64,000 bases of DNA from Clostridium sp. 1001275B_160808_H3 (GTDB taxonomy: Bacteria; Bacillota; Clostridia; Clostridiales; Clostridiaceae), in NCBI RefSeq assembly GCF_015550425.1, contig NZ_JADNAT010000004.1:124001-188000 (forward strand). Reading direction: 5' to 3'. How positions within the stretch are numbered: the stretch's first letter is position 1; each line of letters starts with the position of its first letter. Under the pieces are notes generated by a model that ran no database searches, had not been told where the DNA came from, and was given only the letters and a program-made list of their open reading frames with translations. The position numbers and the translations under genes are program-made. Positions 17,301-25,970 of this stretch are shown in pieces.

Positions 17301-19061
17301 TTATATAAATAATTTAGTTATGTTAAAAATTATAAATGAAACTATCCAAGCCAATATAAGTTGATATGAACTTGCAAATAAAGTGAACTTAGTACCATAT
17401 TCTTTCTTCATTGCACCTAAAACTGATATACAAGGAGTATACAAAAGTACAAAAACTAAGAAAGATATTGCTGATGCTGTAGTAAAATAAATTGGTAACA
17501 CTACTGATAAGTCACCTGCAAATATGATTCCCATTGATGCGACAACAGTTTCTTTAGCTAGTAATCCAGTTAATAAAGAAACTGAACTTTGCCAGTTACC
17601 AAATCCTAAAGGACTAAATATTGGAGCTATTAAGTTTCCGATTGATGCTAAAATACTATCATTAACATCTACCATACCTGAGAAACTGAAGTTCGATAAG
17701 AACCAAATAACAACACTCATAGCAAATATTATAGTTCCAGCTTTTACTAAGAAGCTTTTAGCTTTTTCATAAACTTGTTTACCAACATTTTTTATAGAAG
17801 GAGCCTTATATTCTGGTAGTTCTATAATAAATGGTTCTTCATCTTTTTTAAATAAAGTATTCTTAAATATTATTCCTAAAATAAATGCTAATATTACACC
17901 TAATAAATATAAAAGTGCAACTACTAATCCTGTATAGTTTGGGAAAAATACTGCTGCAAATACAGCATAAACAGGTAATCTAGCGTTACAACTCATTAGT
18001 GGAACTAATAAAGCAGTAAGTTTTCTATCTTTTTCGCTTTCTAATGTTCTGGCAGACATTATTGCAGGAACTGTACAACCAAATCCGACAATCATAGGTA
18101 TAAAAGCTTTACCTGAAAGTCCCATCTTTCTCATTAACTTGTCCATGATAAATGCAACTCTAGCCATATATCCACTATCTTCAAGTATTGATATACATGC
18201 AAATAGTGCAAGTATTATAGGTAATAAAACAATAATTCCTCCAACACCAGCTACAATACCATCAACTATCAAAGATTGAAACCATGGAGCGGTATTAGAA
18301 AGTAAATCTGATAAATAAGGTAAAAATGAATCATTTAAAAGTCCATCTAACAAATCAGATAATGGTTGTCCAATCCATGCAAATGTAATTTGAAACATTA
18401 ATGCCATTATTATTATAAATATTGGATATGCAAGCCATGGGTTTAATAAAAAGTTATCTAATTTATCTTTTAATGTAGTTTTAGACTTATCTATTGTTTT
18501 ATTACATTTATTAAGAATTGATTCTATAAATTCATAAGTTTCTTTTTCGCTATTAAATTCATAATTATATTTATCTATTTTAGATAAATAATTATCTTTC
18601 TCAATAACATCTTTAATTTTATCAATGCCTTGTCCTTTAGAAGCAACAATTGGAATTACTGTAACATTCATAAGTTCTGATAATTTAGTATAATCTAAAT
18701 TAATTCCTTTTTTCTCAGCAATATCAATCATGTTTACAGCTAAAATAATAGGTTTTTTAAATTGTTTTAATTGAGTAGTCAAATAAAGATTTCTATCAAT
18801 ATTTGAGGCGTCTATTATATTTAATATAACATCAACATCGTCATTTTCTAAAAATGCTTTAGATATTTTTTCTTCATTAGAATAAGTATCCATTGCATAT
18901 ATACCAGGTAAATCGACTATTCTAGTATTTCCGAAAAATCCTTCCTTCTTATCTACTGTAACTCCAGCCCAGTTCCCAATTCTTTGGTTTGAACCAGTTA
19001 GGTAATTAAAAAGTGTAGTTTTACCTACATTTGGATTTCCAAGCAATGCTACTGTTTTCAT
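17301..19061 (-). CDS. feoB: Ferrous iron transport protein FeoB
   Basis: GTP-driven Fe(II) importer. The N-terminal G domain has G1 GNPNVGKT (residues 8-15), G3 DLPG (50-53) and G4 NMID; the membrane domain has two Gate motifs, VAFIMDKLMRKMGLSGKAFIPMI region with GCTVPAIMSARTL, and LYTPCISVLGAMKKE. At 586 residues it is on the short side for FeoB, but both gates are intact. ATG 19061 with GGGGGAAT upstream. It lies between feoA (12 bases) and the Cys-rich gene (14 bases), in an iron-regulated operon. Confidence 0.96.
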   Translation of the reverse strand: MKTVALLGNPNVGKTTLFNYLTGSNQRIGNWAGVTVDKKEGFFGNTRIVDLPGIYAMDTYSNEEKISKAFLENDDVDVILNIIDASNIDRNLYLTTQLKQFKKPIILAVNMIDIAEKKGINLDYTKLSELMNVTVIPIVASKGQGIDKIKDVIEKDNYLSKIDKYNYEFNSEKETYEFIESILNKCNKTIDKSKTTLKDKLDNFLLNPWLAYPIFIIIMALMFQITFAWIGQPLSDLLDGLLNDSFLPYLSDLLSNTAPWFQSLIVDGIVAGVGGIIVLLPIILALFACISILEDSGYMARVAFIMDKLMRKMGLSGKAFIPMIVGFGCTVPAIMSARTLESEKDRKLTALLVPLMSCNARLPVYAVFAAVFFPNYTGLVVALLYLLGVILAFILGIIFKNTLFKKDEEPFIIELPEYKAPSIKNVGKQVYEKAKSFLVKAGTIIFAMSVVIWFLSNFSFSGMVDVNDSILASIGNLIAPIFSPLGFGNWQSSVSLLTGLLAKETVVASMGIIFAGDLSVVLPIYFTTASAISFLVFVLLYTPCISVLGAMKKEYGTKFTLFASSYQLILAWIVSFIIFNITKLFI

Positions 19062-19073
19062 TTGTTATTCCCC

Positions 19074-19295
19074 CTATACAGCTAAAAATATATTTTTAGC
19101 ATCCTTTTTTCTAATTGCTAAATCAAATCCCCTAAGATTAACTATTATTGGATCACCTAAAGGAGCTACCCTTTTAAGTTCAATTTCAGTTCCTTCAATG
19201 CAACCAAGAGCTAATAATCTTTTTGTAAGTTTATCATCACCATTGATGTATTTTATTATAGCTTTTTCCCCTAAATTTAATTCACATAGACTCAT
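19074..19295 (-). CDS. feoA: Ferrous iron transport protein FeoA
   Basis: 73-residue SH3-like cytosolic partner of FeoB: LGEKAIIKYINGDDKLTKRL, then LGCIEGTEIELKRVAPLGDP and the C-terminal LAIRKKDAKNIF. First gene of the feo operon, ATG with GAGGTGAT upstream, behind a Fur-like box. Confidence 0.95.
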   Translation of the reverse strand: MSLCELNLGEKAIIKYINGDDKLTKRLLALGCIEGTEIELKRVAPLGDPIIVNLRGFDLAIRKKDAKNIFLAV

Positions 19296-19310
19296 ATCAT
19301 CACCTCGTAT

Positions 19311-19325
19311 TGAAAATCATTATCA
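19311..19325 (-). promoter_or_regulatory. Fur-box candidate upstream of feoA
   Basis: Read on the minus strand, TGATAATGATTTTCA matches the 7-1-7 Fur core TGATAAT-N-ATTATCA with one mismatch. It lies 16-30 bases before the feoA start, just downstream of the predicted -10, which fits iron-dependent repression. Confidence 0.8.
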
Positions 19326-19332
19326 TATTATT

Positions 19333-19361
19333 ATAATACCAAAATGTTAAAATGTAGTCAA
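19333..19361 (-). promoter_or_regulatory. Predicted feo operon promoter
   Basis: Minus strand: TTGACT (19361-19356) and TATTAT (19338-19333) with a 17-base spacer; the Fur box begins just past the -10. Confidence 0.55.
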
Positions 19362-19585
19362 TATTTTTAAGTGTATAACTGATAAATATTATCAATTATA
19401 AAATGTTTTTTATATTTAAACTTAGTTATATTTTTGTTGAACATATAATAAATTACATAATATTATATTAAGGTAGGAAGATTTAATTATATTTATTTTT
19501 ATATTGTTATAAAAGATGATATAATATTATAAGATAAACTAAGGACTTAAAAGGTGATAAATGATAAGGAAGAAAGAGTGGTAAT

Positions 19586-20386
19586 GTGATTATAAGAGAG
19601 AATATAATAGAGGTGGATTATTTAGCAAGAGATTTTATGCTAAAAACGGATACAATCAATAGGCCTCCGGAAGAACTAATATTTTTTGATTTAGAGCATT
19701 ATGTATATAAGAAGCCAAAATGTATAGGAGTCTTTGGAGCTTGTATTTTTGAAAAAAATAAATTGTATGTAACTCAATATATGATTGAAAATAAAGGTGA
19801 AGTAATCCAAATTCTTGATTTAGCTAAAAAATATTTTGTTAATATGAAGAGAAAAGGGAAGAAAGCAATTGTTACTTTCTCAGGAAATAATGACTATACA
19901 GTTATAAATTATTTGTTTAAAAAATATGGAATAGAATTTAATTTTTCTAAGGAATTTGAGGATATAGATATTCAAAGAGAATATGAAAAAGAAAATGGGC
20001 ACTCTATAGGTTTGAAGAATCTTGAAAAAGAGTTTGATATTCATAGAGAGGGAGATTTAATTAGTGGATCTAATTTGGCAAAAACTTTTAATAAAGTATT
20101 AAAAGATAGAGAGTATATACTAAGAATGCCAAAAGAGAAAATAGAAACTATACTTCTATATAATGAACAGGATGTCACCAATTTATATAACATTTATATG
20201 AGATGGACAGCATATCTAAAGAAAGAAGAGGAAATCGAAGAAGAGGAAATTGAAGAAGATGAATATATAGAAGATATAGAAAAAATAGATGAAAATAAAG
20301 AATTAGAAAATAACTTTTTTAATATACAAAATAAAAATTTAAAAGATATAAACAAAACGAAAGAAAAAACTTGCATAGATAAATAA
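19586..20386 (+). CDS. YprB-type RNase H-like exonuclease domain protein
   Basis: 266 residues with an RNase_H_2 domain. Acidic residues of the DEDD fold are visible in LIFFDLEHYVY, TFSGNNDYTVINYL and LLYNEQDVTNLYNIY. A 3'-5' exonuclease activity is expected from the fold. Residues 205-235 are almost purely acidic (EEEIEEEEIEEDEYIEDIE) with a short Lys-rich end; this tail is coded by GAAGAG-type repeats and is probably disordered. GTG start at 19586, since ATG two bases upstream runs straight into a stop. The gene is single. Confidence 0.8.
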   Translation: MIIRENIIEVDYLARDFMLKTDTINRPPEELIFFDLEHYVYKKPKCIGVFGACIFEKNKLYVTQYMIENKGEVIQILDLAKKYFVNMKRKGKKAIVTFSGNNDYTVINYLFKKYGIEFNFSKEFEDIDIQREYEKENGHSIGLKNLEKEFDIHREGDLISGSNLAKTFNKVLKDREYILRMPKEKIETILLYNEQDVTNLYNIYMRWTAYLKKEEEIEEEEIEEDEYIEDIEKIDENKELENNFFNIQNKNLKDINKTKEKTCIDK

Positions 20387-20444
20387 TAGGATGCATTAAA
20401 GGAAAGAAAAGAAAGTTAAAATATTAATTTAAGATTAAAATCTT

Positions 20445-20487
20445 AAATGATAGATGCTCCTAATAATTTTAGGAGCATCTATCATTT
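20445..20487. terminator. Bidirectional terminator between the RNase H-like and MBL genes
   Basis: A perfect 19-base stem (AAATGATAGATGCTCCTAA and complement) with a 5-base loop. The TGA stop of the minus-strand gene (20484-20482) lies inside the stem. Confidence 0.88.
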
Positions 20488-21324
20488 TAAGGATAAACCA
20501 TCTGATGTTATTACGATGTTTCCATTTATATCTGTTCTATAAATTTCAGCTTCCTTTAATCTTGATAGAACAACATCGGTTGGATGTCCATAAGTATTAT
20601 CTTCTCCTACGGAAATTACTGCGATAGAAGGATTACTTGCATTTAAGAATTTTTCAGAAGTCGAACTAGAAGATCCATGATGACCTATTTTTAACACATC
20701 GCATTTCAAATCAAAGCCAGCATTTAAAACTTCATTTTCAGCAAGCTCTTCAGCATCACCAGTAAATAAAAACGAAGTATTTTTATAAGATATTTTTATA
20801 ATAGGAGAATAATTGTTTAAATCCTCATATCTGTTAGAGAGAGGAGAAAAAACATCTATTATCACATTATTACCAAGATCTATTGATTTCATATTTGCCT
20901 TTAGTATTTTGATTTTTAAATCTTTTCGAATAAGAGATTCTGCCATTGTTTCAAAAGCCTTTGTAGAATTTTCAACCTTAGGTGAATAGAAATTTATAAC
21001 TTCAAAATTATTAATTATATAGCTCATATTTCCTATATGATCTTCATGGGGGTGAGTTGCAATTACATAATCAAACTTAGATATATTTAATTTCTTAAGA
21101 TACTTTTTTAACTTATCTTCAGATTCATTAGGTCCAGAATCAATAAGTAAGTTCTTTTTATTTACTTGGATTAATATAGAATCACCTTGACCAACATCAA
21201 TAAAATGTACTAGCATAGTATTTTTATTAGTTTCTAAATTATTTTCTTTGATATTAATGCTGCATTGGAAAAGCAAAATTATGAGAATAAAGTTTACAAA
21301 CATATAGAATAGTTTCTTAATCAA
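20482..21324 (-). CDS. ComEC/Rec2-like metallo-beta-lactamase fold hydrolase, secreted or anchored
   Basis: 280 residues. An N-terminal hydrophobic segment (residues 4-20, ending LLFQCS, an atypical lipobox) suggests export and anchoring. The MBL fold has FIDVGQGDSILIQ, THPHEDHIGN (HXHXDH), FLFTGDAE and KIGHHGSSSSTSEKF, the pattern of the ComEC C-terminal domain, but without the ComEC pore domain. Proteins like this are annotated as ComEC-like hydrolases; nuclease activity of the fold is known for relatives, and the substrate here is unknown. ATG or equivalent start with CAGGA upstream. It ends in a terminator. Confidence 0.85.
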   Translation of the reverse strand: MIKKLFYMFVNFILIILLFQCSINIKENNLETNKNTMLVHFIDVGQGDSILIQVNKKNLLIDSGPNESEDKLKKYLKKLNISKFDYVIATHPHEDHIGNMSYIINNFEVINFYSPKVENSTKAFETMAESLIRKDLKIKILKANMKSIDLGNNVIIDVFSPLSNRYEDLNNYSPIIKISYKNTSFLFTGDAEELAENEVLNAGFDLKCDVLKIGHHGSSSSTSEKFLNASNPSIAVISVGEDNTYGHPTDVVLSRLKEAEIYRTDINGNIVITSDGLSLK

Positions 21325-21550
21325 TTCCTGTCTCCTTGAATAATATAAAATTTAATTATTAGATATTTAAGTAGAGTATTATATATAAGAGATGTAATAA
21401 ATTTTTTAATGATATATTCTAGTTTAATTTTAAGTTCAAGTTCTTAATAATATATATATATTATAGACATATAGTAATAAAAATATAATTGAAGAAAAAA
21501 ATATAAGCATTTATAATAAAGTAAGAAATAAAATATGGTGGTGAAGAATA

Positions 21551-22261
21551 ATGAGTATTTTTAAAATTATTAATTATGGTATATATATGATATTCATGCA
21601 ATTTAAAGCTATAAAACGTTGGTTTTTAGAAATTACAAAGGGAGAAAAAGCTGCAGTAGATTATAGTGGGAAGGTTGGAGAAGATTGGGCAAGATATACA
21701 ATACATAATACTCTTAATATGAATGTTACTATAAAAGGTAAAGAGAATATTCCAGATGTTCCATGCTGTTATATAGGAAATCATACTAGTATTCTAGATA
21801 TTCCTCTTTTAATAAACTCAGTAGGAAAATGTATGGGATTTGTTGCTAAGAAGGAAATGATAAAGGCTCCTGTCTTAGGATATTGGATGAAAAAGTATAA
21901 TTGTGTTCCTTTAGATAGAGAAAATGCAAGAGAAGCAATTAAAGTTATAAGAGAAGGTGCAGAGAATATAAAAAAAGGCTACAGTATGGCTATATTTCCT
22001 GAGGGAACAAGAAGCAAGGATGGAAAGTTAAAAGAATTTAAAAAGGGAAGCTTAAAATTAGCTACAATGGCTAAGGCTCCTGTAGTGCCAGTTTCTATTG
22101 ATGGGGCATATAGAGCTTATGAAATAGATGGAAAATTTAAATCAATAGATATAACTGTTACATTTGATAAGCCTATATATACTGAAAATTTAACTAGAGA
22201 AGAAGAAAAAGGGTTAATGGAAAAGGTCAGAGAAGTAATTGCAAAAAATTTAGGACAATAA
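21551..22261 (+). CDS. plsC: 1-acyl-sn-glycerol-3-phosphate acyltransferase
   Basis: Makes phosphatidic acid by acylating lysophosphatidate at the inner membrane face. Acyltransferase motifs: NHTSILDIPLL (NHX4D), KKYNCVPLDRENAR, IFPEGTRSKDGKL and APVVPVSIDGAY. Length 236 is typical. ATG start with GGTGGTGAAG upstream. It has one hydrophobic N-terminal segment. Single gene, closed by a terminator. Confidence 0.95.
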   Translation: MSIFKIINYGIYMIFMQFKAIKRWFLEITKGEKAAVDYSGKVGEDWARYTIHNTLNMNVTIKGKENIPDVPCCYIGNHTSILDIPLLINSVGKCMGFVAKKEMIKAPVLGYWMKKYNCVPLDRENAREAIKVIREGAENIKKGYSMAIFPEGTRSKDGKLKEFKKGSLKLATMAKAPVVPVSIDGAYRAYEIDGKFKSIDITVTFDKPIYTENLTREEEKGLMEKVREVIAKNLGQ

Positions 22262-22280
22262 AATCATAGTAAGAATAATA

Positions 22281-22328
22281 TATAAACTATACCGTTAAAA
22301 GAAAATTAAAGGTATAGTTTATTTTTTT
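22281..22328 (+). terminator. Terminator after plsC
   Basis: ATAAACTATACC (22282-22293) pairs with GGTATAGTTTAT (22311-22322), followed by T7. The rest of the interval up to 22550 is AT-rich with no gene. Confidence 0.85.
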
Positions 22329-22552
22329 ATTTTCAAGAAATAATCATATTATAAAAAAAATATCTCTAAAATAATTCGGATATGTTATGAATATATATGA
22401 TTATTATTAGAAAAGTATTCGCGAATTTGATAAATTTATAAAAATATCTAAGGAAACTTAATATGATTACGTTTTCCTTGTTAAAAAATATAAAAAAGTC
22501 GTAATAATTTTTGAAAATTGAAAAAGACTTCTTCCTAAACTTGCAAAATATA

Positions 22553-22561
22553 TGTTATAAT
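22553..22561 (+). promoter_or_regulatory. Extended -10 promoter candidate of the P-loop protein gene
   Basis: TGTTATAAT, an extended -10 element (TGN before a perfect TATAAT), with no convincing -35. It lies about 64 bases before the start codon. Confidence 0.45.
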
Positions 22562-22624
22562 ATAAAAAAATAGTGCAAAAATGAAATTTTCAATTTATAT
22601 ATATTTCAAAAAGGGGGCAATTGT

Positions 22625-24373
22625 ATGCGTAAAGAGTTTTCAATAAGTAATGATAAGGTATTAATTAATTTTACAGCTAAATATTGTAGTACATTTGAGG
22701 AATTAGTTGAAAGTGAAGGATTTAGAAGGGTAATTGAAACTTATTTAAAAAAGGCTAAAAAGAAAGTTACATTAAGTTGGAGATATTTAAAGTCTGGCTT
22801 AAAAACAGAAGATGTTTCACAAATATCAGAAGATTTATCTAAAATATTTAAATATTGTACAGTTTTAAATGTAAATGAAATTGTAGAAGCTAATCCTAAT
22901 TATTGCGATTTATTTTCAGATAAAGATAAATTCATAGCTTTTGTGGAGGATTTATATTTATTTTGGAGAAGATTAGAAAGATATACAATCATTCATAGTA
23001 ATAGACGTCAAGCAGGATTATCCGTAGTAAACTTTACGCAAGCTAATTCAGCATTATCTAATTTAATATTAAAATTATATAGAAAAGTTGAAAAAAATGT
23101 ATTAGGATATAGGCCAAATGTATTTAGACAAATACCTGTTGGGGGAAATGCATCAATCATAATTAATAAAATTCTATGGCCACTACCAAAAGGATATGAA
23201 GCTTTAGAAGATATAGAATTTATTGATAGTATTTTATTAGAGACTCCATTTATAACATACCCAAAGAAAAATACTAGAAGTGGAATGTTCACCGAAACTG
23301 ATAGTAACCCATTAAAATATGCATCTTTAAATAAAGATCATTGGTTCTGTTATCCAGCTAAAGTAGGTGAGCTTATGGCATTTATATATTTCCATAGGGA
23401 TTTCATGCAGCACGGGATAACTTTATGTAATTTATTTGAAATGGCTAGGTGCGAAGAATATAGAGGGAAAAAACCAGATTTAGTCTATGTATTTGGAGCA
23501 ACAGACGATGAAAATGAAAAGAAAACAGTATTCTATGATGATAAAGAAAATGATATTATGGTTGGTTACGTTAACCATTCTGTAGATATTGATTACTTTG
23601 GATATATGAAGAAAATGACACTTACATTACACAATCTAGTAATGATAAAGAGAGGATATTTACCTATACATGGGGCAATGGTTAATATCGAACTTAAAGA
23701 TGGGAATACAGCAAATGTTGTTATAATGGGAGATAGTGGAGCAGGAAAATCAGAAAGTTTAGAGGCATTTAGAACTTTAAGTGAAGATTATATTAGCAAC
23801 ATGACTATTATATTTGATGATATGGGAACATTTAAAGAAGTAGATGGCAAAATAATTGGATATGGAACAGAAATAGGAGCATTTGTTAGATTAGACGATT
23901 TGGATCAAGGATATGCTTTTAAAGAAATTGATAGAAGTATTTTCATGAATCCAGATAAGATAAATGCTAGACTGGTAATGCCAGTGGCACCATATAAAGA
24001 AATAGTAAAGGGATATGAAGTTGATTTATTCCTTTACGCAAATAATTATACAGAAGTTAAAGAAGGAGAAAATTCAATCGAATACTTTAAAACTCCAGAG
24101 GAGGCTATAAAGGTATTTAAGTCAGGCGCAAGAATGGCTAAAGGAACAACATCAGAAAAGGGGTTAGTTGAAAGCTATTTTGCAAATCCATTTGGACCAG
24201 CCCAAAAGCAACAAGAAACGGACATATTAATAGAAAAATACTTTGAAGATATGTTTAACGGAACTGTAAAAGTTGGGCAAATAAAAACCTGTTTAGCTTT
24301 AGAAGGCCAAGAAAAAGAAGGACCAAGGAAAGCAGCAATAGAATTATTTAATATTATAAAAAAATTGAAATAA
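22625..24373 (+). CDS. Large P-loop protein resembling the PEPCK / HPr kinase superfamily
   Basis: 582 residues. A C-terminal nucleotide-binding core is evident: HGAMVNIELKDG, Walker A GDSGAGKSE (about 368-376), then IIFDDMGTF (about 396-404), the order found in PEP carboxykinase and HPr kinase, where the substrate-binding strand ends in Asp-Asp. The N-terminal 330 residues are unlike anything I can name confidently and include HWFCYPAKVGELMAFIYFHRD. It is not a standard PEPCK: length and N-terminal part fit neither family well, and I see no adjacent partner. Strong GGGGGC-type site before ATG. Annotate as kinase-like of unknown substrate. Confidence 0.6.
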   Translation: MRKEFSISNDKVLINFTAKYCSTFEELVESEGFRRVIETYLKKAKKKVTLSWRYLKSGLKTEDVSQISEDLSKIFKYCTVLNVNEIVEANPNYCDLFSDKDKFIAFVEDLYLFWRRLERYTIIHSNRRQAGLSVVNFTQANSALSNLILKLYRKVEKNVLGYRPNVFRQIPVGGNASIIINKILWPLPKGYEALEDIEFIDSILLETPFITYPKKNTRSGMFTETDSNPLKYASLNKDHWFCYPAKVGELMAFIYFHRDFMQHGITLCNLFEMARCEEYRGKKPDLVYVFGATDDENEKKTVFYDDKENDIMVGYVNHSVDIDYFGYMKKMTLTLHNLVMIKRGYLPIHGAMVNIELKDGNTANVVIMGDSGAGKSESLEAFRTLSEDYISNMTIIFDDMGTFKEVDGKIIGYGTEIGAFVRLDDLDQGYAFKEIDRSIFMNPDKINARLVMPVAPYKEIVKGYEVDLFLYANNYTEVKEGENSIEYFKTPEEAIKVFKSGARMAKGTTSEKGLVESYFANPFGPAQKQQETDILIEKYFEDMFNGTVKVGQIKTCLALEGQEKEGPRKAAIELFNIIKKLK

Positions 24374-24460
24374 AGAATTCAAATTTTCAATAAAAGATAT
24401 TAAAAATATATAATAATATATTATATAAATTAGATTTGTAAGAATATAAATGTCTGTTAA

Positions 24461-24496
24461 AATTAAGAGAGTGTGAAAAACCACACTCTCTTAATT
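24461..24496. terminator. Bidirectional terminator
   Basis: AATTAAGAGAGTGTG pairs perfectly with CACACTCTCTTAATT (15-base arms) around a 6-base loop, between convergent genes. Confidence 0.88.
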
Positions 24497-24523
24497 TAAT
24501 TAAATAAACTTTAATTAAATTGC

Positions 24524-24730
24524 TTAGTTAGAACCCATAAATCTATCTTTAGCAAAGAATGATAGAGAATATAGACCTGCTATTCCGACTAAAGCATAAA
24601 TTATTCTGCTAAATGCAGTCATTGTTCCAAATAGTGTATCAACTAAGTTAAATTGAAAGAATCCAATTAATCCCCAGTTAACAGCTCCAATTATAACTAA
24701 AATAAGTGCTATTGAATCTAAAACTTTCAT
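24524..24730 (-). CDS. DUF378 family small membrane protein (YuzA-like)
   Basis: 68 residues, two membrane helices: VLDSIALILVIIGAVNWGLI and FSRIIYALVGIAGLYSLSFF. The GAVNWGLIGFFQFNLVDTLFG motif is diagnostic of DUF378; function is unknown. Start ATG 24730 with AAAGGAG 8 bases upstream; the GTG at 24739 is too close to that site. Confidence 0.88.
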   Translation of the reverse strand: MKVLDSIALILVIIGAVNWGLIGFFQFNLVDTLFGTMTAFSRIIYALVGIAGLYSLSFFAKDRFMGSN

Positions 24731-24798
24731 AAAAAACACTCCTTTTAAAATAGGTTTACAATAAATAGTGTAACCAAAAGGAATTATTTTATGTATTT

Positions 24799-25266
24799 TT
24801 ATATAGATATATTTCTATCAATAGGTTGGTCTAAAGAAATTATTGTATCTGTTCTTTGTATTCCATTGATAGTATTAATTTTATTTAATAATATATCTTG
24901 TAGGTCAGTAATATTTCTACAAACTACCTTAGCAAAAATGGAATAATTTCCAGTTGTTAAGTGTAACTCGACAACTTCTTTAATTCTAGATAATTCATCA
25001 AAAACTGAATCAAAAGAAGAAGTTTTATCAACGTATATTCCAACGAAACAACATACATCATAACCTAACTTAGGTAAATTTAAAAGAATTCTAGTTCCTT
25101 TTATTATTCCAAGTTCCTCCATTTTTTTCATTCTAACATGTATCGTTCCCCCACTTACATGGCAAATTCTTGCTATTTCTAAGTAAGGAGTTCTACAATC
25201 TTTTATCAATAAATCTAGTATTTGTAGATCTAATTCATCTAATTGATAGGGCAAATTTAAACTCAT
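24799..25266 (-). CDS. Lrp/AsnC family transcriptional regulator
   Basis: 155 residues: an N-terminal winged HTH (residues 8-60; LDLQILDLLIKDCRTPYLEI, then HVSGGTIHVRMKKMEELGII) and a C-terminal RAM ligand-binding domain (about 70-150; VDKTSSFDSVFDELSRI, LTTGNYSIFAKV). Lrp proteins form oligomers that sense amino acids. ATG start with GAGGTGAT upstream. No neighbouring amino acid gene indicates its target; the first 9 codons of DUF378 are separated by about 70 bases. Confidence 0.9.
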   Translation of the reverse strand: MSLNLPYQLDELDLQILDLLIKDCRTPYLEIARICHVSGGTIHVRMKKMEELGIIKGTRILLNLPKLGYDVCCFVGIYVDKTSSFDSVFDELSRIKEVVELHLTTGNYSIFAKVVCRNITDLQDILLNKINTINGIQRTDTIISLDQPIDRNISI

Positions 25267-25551
25267 AGAATCACCTCATATTAACATTTTATAATTTCTT
25301 TCTTTATTCTATCAAAAAATTTATTAAAATAGAAGGGAATTATAATAAATTTAATAAATTTAACTAAAAATATTAATATATTAGTAATAATTAGTAAAAC
25401 ATAGGTGTTTAAAATGTATCAAAGATTTTATTAGCTGTAATATGGTATAAAAATATATAATGTTGTAAATATTTAAAGGCATATATCTTGAAAATATCTA
25501 CTATTTCTTTTAATATAGTATATAGAAGCTTTTTAAAGGAGGAATAATACC

Positions 25552-25887
25552 ATGCAGATATTAATTACTATAGCATATTTTGCAGTAACTATCGGGTTAA
25601 TGATCCTGCTATTTACTTTAGGTAAAAAATATGTATTTTCAAAGGTAAGAATAAATAAATGGATTCCATTAGCCATAGCACTAGTTCTATTTTTAGCCCA
25701 ATTTTTTATAAAACCAAATAATATGTGGATAAATATGGGGCTTACTTTAGTAATAGTTTGGTTCTTCTTATGGTTCTTTGATATTCAAAGTACAGGTGGA
25801 CCAAAGAAGAAAGAAAAGAAAATTGAAATAAGACCTAAAGCTAAGCCTAATAGAGTTAAACATATGCAAAATCAAAAAGATAATTAA
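25552..25887 (+). CDS. Small membrane protein of unknown function
   Basis: 111 residues, three membrane helices (about 3-24, 37-54, 60-77) followed by a Lys/Arg-rich cytoplasmic tail (GPKKKEKKIEIRPKAKPNR). I do not recognise a family. Strong AAAGGAGGAAT before ATG. Single gene closed by a terminator. The preceding 285 bases are AT-rich, with nothing I can identify. Confidence 0.75.
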   Translation: MQILITIAYFAVTIGLMILLFTLGKKYVFSKVRINKWIPLAIALVLFLAQFFIKPNNMWINMGLTLVIVWFFLWFFDIQSTGGPKKKEKKIEIRPKAKPNRVKHMQNQKDN

Positions 25888-25899
25888 AATTTTGGATAT

Positions 25900-25948
25900 A
25901 AATATGGCATACAATTATGAAGTAAACATAATGTATGCCATATTTATT
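25900..25948. terminator. Bidirectional terminator
   Basis: AAATATGGCATACAATTATG pairs with CATAATGTATGCCATATTT with one bulged base; T-rich on both sides; between convergent genes. Confidence 0.85.
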
Positions 25949-25970
25949 TTTATATTTATTTTAAAACTTA

